From assembly GCA_023423065.1 (NCBI GenBank), contig JAFAGC010000043.1:1-20472 (forward strand): 20,472 bases of DNA, in the 5' to 3' direction. Below are positions 1 through 5,270 of the stretch, piece after piece. The translations under genes and the position numbers were made by a program. The DNA comes from Pseudomonadota bacterium (lineage in GTDB: Bacteria; Pseudomonadota; Gammaproteobacteria; Steroidobacterales; Steroidobacteraceae). The notes under the pieces were generated by a model. The model saw only the letters and a program-made list of their open reading frames with translations. It was not told where the DNA came from and searched no databases. The first letter of the stretch is position 1; every line of letters starts with the position of its first letter.

Positions 1-36
1 TAGCGCTGGTGAGCCGAATTCCCGAAGGCATCTCCG

Positions 37-1323
37 CTAATCCCCACTTTTTACACCGGCACCACTATCCCCACCCAGTCCGGCCAGGCGTCGCTCGAGG
101 AAGCGGCGGGCGGGGCCCTGGGCGGTGAGGGAGATTGCGCGTTCGTAGGCCTTGCGGGCCTCGGCATCGCGGCCGAGGCGGCGGCAGAAATCCGCGCGGG
201 CCGCGTGCGCGAGCTGGTACTTGTCGAGTTCGCCGCCCGCGAGCAGGGTGTCGAGCGCGGTCAGTCCCGCCTCCGCGCCGTCGCGCATCGCGATGGCGAC
301 CGTGCGATTGAGCGCAACGATGGGCGAGGGCGCCGCCCGCTGCAGCAGCTCGTACAGTCCGACGATCTCGTTCCAGTCGGTGGCGTCTGCGCTCGGCGCC
401 TCGGCGTGCACCGCCGCGATCGCCGCCTGCAGCGCATACGGCCCTATCTCGGATGCGGCGAACGCGGCGCGCACGTGCGCGATGCCTTCCTCGATGTGCG
501 CGCGGTTCCATCGCGTGCGGTCCTGTTCGTCGAGCAGGATCAGCTCGCCATCGGGTGTCGCGCGCGCTTCACGGCGCGACTCGTGCAGCAGCATCAATGC
601 CAGCAGTCCGCGCACTTCGGTGTCGGGCAGCAGTTCAAAGATCAGTCGGCCGAGGCGGATCGCTTCGCCCGACACGTCCGGCCGCGTCGCCGACTCGCCG
701 CTGCTCGCCGAGTATCCTTCGTTGAACACCAGGTAGATGACGCGCAGCACGTTGTCGAGCCGCGCGGGTAGTTCGTCGCGCGCGGGAACCTGGTACGGAA
801 TGTTCGCGTCGCGGATCTTGGCCTTCGCGCGCACGATGCGTTGCGCGATGGTCGGCGCGGGCGTGAGGAAGGCCGCGGCGATTTCCTCGGTGGTGAGGCC
901 GCAGACCTCGCGCAGGGTTAGGGCCACCTGCGCATCCGGCGCGAGCGCCGGGTGGCAACACGTGAAGATGAGTCGCAGCTGGTCGTCCTCGAGCAGTTGG
1001 GGCAGATCGTCGGGCGCCGCGGATTCGTCCGCGAGCGATTCGCTCACGTCCGGGCGGTCCTCGAGATGGTCGAAGCGCTTCTCGCGGCGCTGCTTGTCGA
1101 TGGATTTGAACCGGCCCGCGGAGACCAGCCAGGAGGTCGGGTTCTGCGGCAGGCCTTCGCTCGGCCATTTCTCCATCGCCGCGCGGAAGGCTTCGTGCAG
1201 CGCTTCCTCGGCGCGCTCGAAGTCGCCGAGCAGGCGGATCAGCGTCGCGAGCACCCGGCGCGATTCGCGGCGATAAAGGGAATCGATCTCCGCGCGGACG
1301 CGCGCGATGTCGGCGGCTGGCAT
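37..1323 (-). CDS. ECF42-type RNA polymerase sigma factor with C-terminal extension
   Basis: A 428-residue ECF sigma factor that would direct RNA polymerase to a small target regulon. An N-terminal sigma-2 region lies at about residues 10-80 and a sigma-4 helix-turn-helix at about 110-170, with the TPAPTIAQRIVRAK segment at its recognition helix. The rest (about 180-428) is a helical, TPR-like extension (DUF6596) that marks the ECF42 group: NEGY at 201-204 and the signature DEQDR at 265-269. There is no anti-sigma factor next to it, as is usual for this group, where the extension is thought to control activity. The DGPF/YCII partner gene often found beside ECF42 factors is not in view; it may lie beyond position 1. 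The start ATG (1321-1323) has no clear Shine-Dalgarno, so the start is only moderately certain. Family assignment is confident; target genes are unknown. Confidence 0.9.
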   Translation of the reverse strand: MPAADIARVRAEIDSLYRRESRRVLATLIRLLGDFERAEEALHEAFRAAMEKWPSEGLPQNPTSWLVSAGRFKSIDKQRREKRFDHLEDRPDVSESLADESAAPDDLPQLLEDDQLRLIFTCCHPALAPDAQVALTLREVCGLTTEEIAAAFLTPAPTIAQRIVRAKAKIRDANIPYQVPARDELPARLDNVLRVIYLVFNEGYSASSGESATRPDVSGEAIRLGRLIFELLPDTEVRGLLALMLLHESRREARATPDGELILLDEQDRTRWNRAHIEEGIAHVRAAFAASEIGPYALQAAIAAVHAEAPSADATDWNEIVGLYELLQRAAPSPIVALNRTVAIAMRDGAEAGLTALDTLLAGGELDKYQLAHAARADFCRRLGRDAEARKAYERAISLTAQGPARRFLERRLAGLGGDSGAGVKSGD

Positions 1324-1353
1324 GGCCCGAGTCTAAACAGATCGGGCATCAGT

Positions 1354-1383
1354 GGCACGGTGTCGCCGCGACGACACCGTGCC
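1354..1383. terminator. Perfect 12-bp hairpin between fhs and the sigma factor gene
   Basis: Bases 1354-1365 pair perfectly with 1372-1383 around a 6-nt loop. The hairpin lies about 60 nt downstream of the fhs stop and about 30 nt upstream of the sigma factor start, both genes reading leftward. Neither side has a U-tract, so it is not a textbook intrinsic terminator. It could stabilise the fhs 3' end, separate the two genes' transcripts, or serve as a protein site near the sigma gene promoter. Confidence 0.45.
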
Positions 1384-1400
1384 GTTTCCGTGAACGATCC

Positions 1401-1442
1401 AGGTCTGTCCCCGTTTGCCAGGAAACGAGGAATGTCCCCATT
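1401..1442 (-). repeat. REP-like stop-codon repeat, copy 1 (after fhs)
   Basis: Copy of a family seen four times in the window. Read on the minus strand it starts with GGGGACATTCC one base after the fhs TAA and ends with GGGGACAGACCT. The middle can fold as CCTCGTTT, a CCTGGC loop, then AAACGGGG: an 8-bp stem with one U-G pair. It overlaps the fhs stop codon. Confidence 0.8.
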
Positions 1443-3123
1443 AAAACAAGCCGACGATCTTGCCGTTGGCGTCCACGTCGATGCTGTTCGCCGCGGGGAC
1501 TTTCGGCAGGCCTGGCATCGTCATGATGTCGCCGCAGATCATCACGACGAACTCAGCGCCGGCGGCGAGGCGCACTTCGCGGATGTTCACGACGTGGCCG
1601 GTGGGCGCGCCGCGCAGCTTCGGGTCCGTCGAGAACGAGTACTGCGTCTTCGCCACGCACACGGGGTAATGGCCATACCCCGCCTCCTGCAGCGCACGGA
1701 TCTGCGCGCGGATCTTGCTGTCCGCGACGATGTCGAGCGCGCCGTAGACCTGCGTCGCGATCGTCTTCATCTTGTCCCACAGCGACTGCTCGGCCTCGTA
1801 CACGAAGCGGAAGTTGTTGGGCAGTTCGCAGAGCCGCACGACTTCCTTCGCGAGCTCGACCGCGCCCTTGCCGCCCTCGGCGAAGTGCCTGGCGACGATG
1901 ATCTTCACGTCGAGGTGCGAGAGCCGCTCCTGCAGTAGTTTGATCTCCGCGTCCGTGTCCTCGGCGCGATGGTTGATGGCCACCACGCTTTCCAACCCGT
2001 ACTGGTTGCGCACGTTGTGGATGTGCCGCTCGAGGTTCACCAAGCCCTTTTCGAGCGCGGCCAGGTTCTCCTTGCCGACGTCCGCGACATCCACGCCGCC
2101 GTGATACTTCAACGCGCGGATCGTCGCGACGATCACCGCGCACGAGGGTTTCAATCCCGCCTTGCGGCACTTGATGTCGACGAATTTCTCGGCGCCGAGA
2201 TCCGCGCCGAAGCCGGCCTCCGTCACCACGTAATCGGCGAGCTTGAGCGCGGCCTTGGTCGCCATCACGGAGTTGCAGCCGTGCGCGATGTTCGCGAACG
2301 GACCGCCGTGGATGAACGCGGGATTGTTCTCGAGCGTCTGCACCAGGTTCGGCGCGAGCGCGTCCCGCAACAGGGCCGTCATCGCGCCGTGCGCCTGGAT
2401 GTCGCGTGCGAGGATCGGCGTGTTGTCGCGCGTATAACCCACGACGATCTTGCCGAGCCGCTCCTTCAGGTCCGCGATGCTGGTCGCGAGGCAGAAGATC
2501 GCCATCACCTCGGACGCGACGACGATGTCGAAGCCGTCCTGCCGCGGGAATCCATTGGCCGTGCCGCCGAGCGCGATCGTGATGTCGCGCAGCGCGCGAT
2601 CGTTGACGTCGAGCACGCGCCGCCAGGTCACGCGGCGCACGTCGAAGCCCGCCTGGTTGCCCTGGTGGATGTGATTGTCGATGAGCGCGGCCAGCAGGTT
2701 GTTAGCCAGCGCGATCGCGGAGAAATCTCCCGTGAAATGCAGGTTGATGTCTTCCATCGGCACGACCTGCGCATAACCGCCCCCGGCCGCGCCGCCCTTC
2801 ATGCCGAACACCGGACCCAGCGCCGGCTCGCGCAGGCAGATCAGCGCCTTCTTGCCGATCAGGTTGAGCGCGTCTCCTAGACCCACCGTGGTCGTCGTCT
2901 TGCCTTCACCGGCAGGCGTCGGCGAGATGGCGGTCACGAGCACGAGTTTGCCGTCGGGCTTGCCGTTGACCTTCGAGAGATAGTCGAGCGAGACCTTGGC
3001 CTTGTACTTGCCATAAGCCTCGAGCGCGTCCTCCGGGATACCCAAGCGTTCCTTCGCGACGTCGTTAATGCGCCGCATCTTCGCGGCCTGGGCGATTTCT
3101 ATGTTGCTGAGTTTGCTGGTCAT
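1441..3123 (-). CDS. fhs: Formate--tetrahydrofolate ligase
   Basis: ATP-dependent cytosolic enzyme that joins formate to tetrahydrofolate to give 10-formyl-THF, feeding purine synthesis and one-carbon metabolism. The 560-residue product has the family's usual length and carries the P-loop TPAGEGKTTTTVGLGDAL at residues 69-86, followed by the REPALGPVFGMKGGAAGGGY segment (98-117) typical of the family. I chose ATG 3121-3123, which gives the canonical start MTSKLSNIEIAQ. The frame stays open 29 codons further upstream to 3210, but that extension (rich in Pro, Arg and His) does not look like the family's N-terminus. No clear Shine-Dalgarno precedes the start. The gene stands alone: no folD, purU or glycine-cleavage genes are adjacent. 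A REP-like repeat overlaps its stop codon. Assignment is firm. Confidence 0.97.
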   Translation of the reverse strand: MTSKLSNIEIAQAAKMRRINDVAKERLGIPEDALEAYGKYKAKVSLDYLSKVNGKPDGKLVLVTAISPTPAGEGKTTTTVGLGDALNLIGKKALICLREPALGPVFGMKGGAAGGGYAQVVPMEDINLHFTGDFSAIALANNLLAALIDNHIHQGNQAGFDVRRVTWRRVLDVNDRALRDITIALGGTANGFPRQDGFDIVVASEVMAIFCLATSIADLKERLGKIVVGYTRDNTPILARDIQAHGAMTALLRDALAPNLVQTLENNPAFIHGGPFANIAHGCNSVMATKAALKLADYVVTEAGFGADLGAEKFVDIKCRKAGLKPSCAVIVATIRALKYHGGVDVADVGKENLAALEKGLVNLERHIHNVRNQYGLESVVAINHRAEDTDAEIKLLQERLSHLDVKIIVARHFAEGGKGAVELAKEVVRLCELPNNFRFVYEAEQSLWDKMKTIATQVYGALDIVADSKIRAQIRALQEAGYGHYPVCVAKTQYSFSTDPKLRGAPTGHVVNIREVRLAAGAEFVVMICGDIMTMPGLPKVPAANSIDVDANGKIVGLF

Positions 3124-3198
3124 GGGGGCGCATCTTATCGGCCGCGGTGGGGTTCGAACGCTCCGCAGTGCAATGGGCATTGAATGACAGTGCAGCCC

Positions 3199-3230
3199 GG
3201 CAATAGGCAACGGTGATGACTGCTATTGCC
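3199..3230. promoter_or_regulatory. Inverted repeat in the fhs / 3299 divergent intergenic region
   Basis: GGCAATAG at 3199-3206 is matched by CTATTGCC at 3223-3230 with a 16-nt spacer. A second small palindrome, CAATG-GG-CATTG, lies at 3171-3182. Both fall in the 175-bp gap between the divergently read fhs and the gene at 3299, where promoters for both must sit. They could be operator sites or a leader hairpin. I could not place convincing -35/-10 boxes. Confidence 0.35.
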
Positions 3231-3298
3231 TTCGACGGGCATTCGACGGAACGCGGCACGCGCGATCCGGTCTCAACCGGCTCGGGAGGTATACAAAC

Positions 3299-3811
3299 AT
3301 GCGTATGGTGGGTCTCGGATTGCTGGTGGCATTGCCGTTCGCGAGCGATTGCCTGGCGAAAAGCAAGACTGAGCGGATCGAAGTGAGTCGCGACAAGGTC
3401 GCGGTGGCCACGATCGAAGGCGGCCCCGCGGAACGCATCACGATCTGGAGCGGTCCCGGCACGAAAATGATGCTCGCGGACGGCACCTCGCGCATGACCG
3501 TCACGCGGCATGACTTCGCGGACTGGAAGTCCGGCGCGGTCGAGGCGCCGCGCGACCGTCCCGTCTTTTCCGTCAGCTTCTTCTGCAAGGCCTGCGAGCC
3601 GGCGCGCCGCGACACCTGGCGTTGTTACGGCGTGCGTTACGTCCCGGGTCGCGACGGCGAACGCGGCTACATCCAGATCCCGAAACCGGGCGACGAGGAA
3701 TACGAGGTCAACGTCCGGACTATCTACCGCGGCGTCGAGGGCCAGTGGTTCCGCGCAACGGAAAATTGGGACGCGCTGATGCGCGCGCACCTCCCGGCGC
3801 CAGGCCGGTGA
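3299..3811 (+). CDS. Small exported protein of unknown function
   Basis: A 170-residue protein I do not recognise. ATG 3299 is preceded by a good Shine-Dalgarno, GGGAGG at 3284-3289 with a 9-nt gap, so the gene looks real. Residues 1-20 form a short hydrophobic stretch ending in CLA, consistent with a signal peptide cleaved near residue 20. C18 is not in a lipobox context, since Asp precedes it. The mature part is mixed charged/beta-like and contains a CKAC motif (C96, C99) plus C109, which could form a disulphide or bind metal. The C-terminus has several aromatic residues (Y143, W150, F151, W157). It is read with the SGNH hydrolase about 200 nt downstream but is not tightly coupled to it. 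Probably periplasmic; function unknown. Confidence 0.7.
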   Translation: MRMVGLGLLVALPFASDCLAKSKTERIEVSRDKVAVATIEGGPAERITIWSGPGTKMMLADGTSRMTVTRHDFADWKSGAVEAPRDRPVFSVSFFCKACEPARRDTWRCYGVRYVPGRDGERGYIQIPKPGDEEYEVNVRTIYRGVEGQWFRATENWDALMRAHLPAPGR

Positions 3812-3967
3812 GTGGCGCGTCGTGGCGGACATGTTCAACTCCACCCGGTGACTGCCGTACCATTCGGAAACTGGAAGGGCGCCGGATCGCGTCTGGCCAG
3901 CTCTTCGAAGTACAGGCGACTTTTTCCGAGACTCGCGGAGTCGGGCTCGAATCGACGGATAAGGCCA

Positions 3968-3991
3968 TTACCGGAACGGACTCGCCGGTAA
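3968..3991 (+). other. Leader hairpin just upstream of the SGNH hydrolase ribosome binding site
   Basis: TTACCGG at 3968-3974 pairs with CCGGTAA at 3985-3991 around a 10-nt loop. It ends four bases before the AGGAG at 3996-4000 that serves the GTG start at 4008. The rest of the 196-bp gap after the gene at 3299 shows no gene. The hairpin may modulate translation or be chance in GC-rich DNA. Confidence 0.3.
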
Positions 3992-4007
3992 AGGCAGGAG
4001 CAACGAC

Positions 4008-4760
4008 GTGAAGAACATGAATCGCCGCTCGCTGATCGCGGGCATGACGGTCGCAGTGGGAGCGGGCAGCGCGGCGCGCGCGCTCGCGCAGGTCCCGGAA
4101 GGTTGCGGCAAGCAGCCGAACACCGCGCCCGCGCTGCAGCCGCCGCTGCTGCTGACCGACTGGGCCTGGCTCGGCCGTTACCGCGAGGAAAACGAGAAAC
4201 TCATCGCGACCGGTGCGAAGGTTGACGTCGTGTTCCTCGGCGATTCGATCACGGAGGGTTGGGCGAGCACGGACAAGGAGTTCTTTTCGAAGGGTATCGT
4301 CGGCCGCGGCATCAGCGCCCAAACTACTCCGCAGCTGCTGGTGCGCATGTATCCCGACGTGATCGCACTGAAGCCGCGCGTCGTGCACATCATGGCCGGC
4401 ACGAACGACATCGCGCGGAACACCGGGCCGATGACGGCGCAGGATTCGCACAACAACCTCAGGGCGATGTGCGAGATCGCGCGGGCCAACAAGCTGCGCA
4501 TCGTGCTCGGTGCGGCGCCGCCGGCGTCGAAATACTGGTGGCGCCCGGAGGCGAAGCCGAAGGAAGAGGTACTGGCGCTCAACGAATGGATGCGCGATTA
4601 CGCGAAAGAGATCGGCGCGGTGTTCGCCGATTACGCGGCCGTGCTCACCGACGCGCAGGGCAACGTGAAACACGAACTCGCGAAGGACGAGGTACATCCG
4701 TCGCCGGAAGGCTACGCCGCGATGCGACCCGTTGCCGAGGCCGCGATCCGGGCGGCGTAG
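4008..4760 (+). CDS. Tat-exported SGNH/GDSL-family hydrolase (probable esterase)
   Basis: A 250-residue exported ester hydrolase. The N-terminus MNRRSLIAG followed by a hydrophobic run and ALA (25-27) looks like a twin-arginine signal cleaved after A27. The SGNH blocks are in order: GDSIT at 78-82 with nucleophile S80, a block-II Gly in GRGIS near residue 101, GTND at 131-134, and the C-terminal D227-E-V-H230 catalytic pair. The GTG start at 4008 is supported by AGGAG at 3996-4000, 7 nt away. An internal ATG at 4017 would be too far from it and would still keep the Tat motif. The family includes acetylhydrolases, lysophospholipases and carbohydrate esterases. Nearby glycan genes make a carbohydrate-deacylating role plausible, but the substrate cannot be read from sequence. 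Confidence 0.9.
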   Translation: MKNMNRRSLIAGMTVAVGAGSAARALAQVPEGCGKQPNTAPALQPPLLLTDWAWLGRYREENEKLIATGAKVDVVFLGDSITEGWASTDKEFFSKGIVGRGISAQTTPQLLVRMYPDVIALKPRVVHIMAGTNDIARNTGPMTAQDSHNNLRAMCEIARANKLRIVLGAAPPASKYWWRPEAKPKEEVLALNEWMRDYAKEIGAVFADYAAVLTDAQGNVKHELAKDEVHPSPEGYAAMRPVAEAAIRAA

Positions 4761-4769
4761 CGGACCGAT

Positions 4770-4794
4770 CCCGGGTAAGACCTTTTTACCCGGG
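4770..4794 (+). terminator. Strong hairpin after the SGNH hydrolase gene
   Basis: CCCGGGTAA at 4770-4778 pairs perfectly with TTACCCGGG at 4786-4794 around a 7-nt loop, starting 9 nt after the TAG stop. No T-tract follows, so termination may be weak or factor-assisted. A candidate ybiI promoter begins immediately after it. Confidence 0.5.
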
Positions 4795-4795
4795 G

Positions 4796-4823
4796 TTGCA
4801 ATCGGCGCGCGGCGCGTCATAAA
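4796..4823 (+). promoter_or_regulatory. Candidate promoter for ybiI
   Basis: TTGCAA (4796-4801) and CATAAA (4818-4823) each match four of six consensus bases, with a 16-bp spacer. The pair lies between the upstream hairpin and the ybiI ribosome site. It is a prediction from pattern only. Confidence 0.35.
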
Positions 4824-4851
4824 TCGGCTCTCACGGACTGGAGGGCGATTC

Positions 4852-5118
4852 ATGGCGACCGGTTGGGCCAAAGAAGGCGCGGTGCAGGAGCAGATCGACG
4901 CGACGGTCAAGGACGCGATCAAGCGGGCCAAGAGCCAGTTGCCCGCAGGGCCGTCGCTCGAATCCTGCGCGGAATGCGGCGCGCGGATTCCGGAGGCGCG
5001 CCGCGAGGCGATCCCGGGCGTGCGCCTGTGCGTCGCGTGCCAGGAGGCGCACGACAAGGACGCCGTGGCATTCAGCGGTTACAACCGGCGCGGCAGCAAG
5101 GACAGCCAGCTGCGGTAA
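4852..5118 (+). CDS. ybiI: DksA/TraR-family C4 zinc-finger protein YbiI
   Basis: An 88-residue protein, the same length as E. coli YbiI and very similar from memory, especially EARREAIPGVRLC and the C-terminus GYNRRGSKDSQLR. The zinc finger uses C39, C42, C60 and C63. YbiI belongs to the DksA/TraR C4 family but lacks the long DksA coiled coil; its cellular role is poorly defined. ATG 4852 has GGAGGG at 4840-4845, 6 nt away. The open frame extends upstream to 4732 through the hairpin and the end of the SGNH gene, but that part is not coding. It converges on the GH3 gene, with a REP-like repeat starting at its stop codon and a bidirectional terminator behind it. Confidence 0.95.
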   Translation: MATGWAKEGAVQEQIDATVKDAIKRAKSQLPAGPSLESCAECGARIPEARREAIPGVRLCVACQEAHDKDAVAFSGYNRRGSKDSQLR

Positions 5119-5155
5119 TGGGGACATTCCCTGTTTCCTGGAAACGGGGACAGGT
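5117..5155 (+). repeat. REP-like stop-codon repeat, copy 2 (after ybiI)
   Basis: Plus-strand copy that begins inside the ybiI TAA; GGGGACATTCC starts one base after the stop. The core CCCTGTTTC, loop CTG, GAAACGGGG can pair as a 9-bp stem with one U-G. It is inverted relative to copy 3 at 5230-5270. Confidence 0.8.
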
Positions 5156-5187
5156 TCGATCCCGAAGATTTCGATCCCGCCAATGAA

Positions 5188-5215
5188 AAAGGGCGCTTCT
5201 TTCGAAGCGCCCTTT
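5188..5215. terminator. Bidirectional intrinsic terminator between ybiI and the GH3 gene
   Basis: AAAGGGCGCTTC (5188-5199) pairs perfectly with GAAGCGCCCTTT (5204-5215) around a TTTC tetraloop. Five A's lead in (5186-5190) and T-rich bases follow, so it reads as a terminator on both strands. It sits midway between the two convergent genes and between the inverted repeat copies 2 and 3. Confidence 0.88.
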
Positions 5216-5229
5216 CCGTTTCTCAACCG

Positions 5230-5270
5230 AGGTCTGTCCCCGTTTCCAGGAAACGAGGAATGTCCCCATT
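5230..5270 (-). repeat. REP-like stop-codon repeat, copy 3 (after the GH3 gene)
   Basis: Minus-strand copy; GGGGACATTCC begins two bases after the TAA of the GH3 gene. The core CCTCGTTTC, loop CTG, GAAACGGGG can pair as a 9-bp stem with one U-G. It forms an inverted pair with copy 2. Confidence 0.8.

Noticed and set aside
1..36. Start of another minus-strand gene (ATG at 29-31)
   Set aside because: Only about ten codons are visible and the only GGAG abuts the ATG with no spacing, so there is nothing to support a call.
3124..3210. Upstream extension of fhs by 29 codons
   Set aside because: The extension is low-similarity and Pro/Arg-rich, while ATG 3123 gives the standard family N-terminus. 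The extension would also run through the likely promoter region.
4732..4851. Upstream extension of ybiI by 40 codons
   Set aside because: It runs through the end of the SGNH gene and the hairpin at 4770-4794. The E. coli YbiI length and the ribosome site both support ATG 4852.
5117..5270. Repeat copies 2 and 3 as terminal inverted repeats of an insertion sequence
   Set aside because: Only about 75 bp lie between them, holding a terminator and no transposase. Similar copies occur singly elsewhere, so they are dispersed repeats rather than IS ends.
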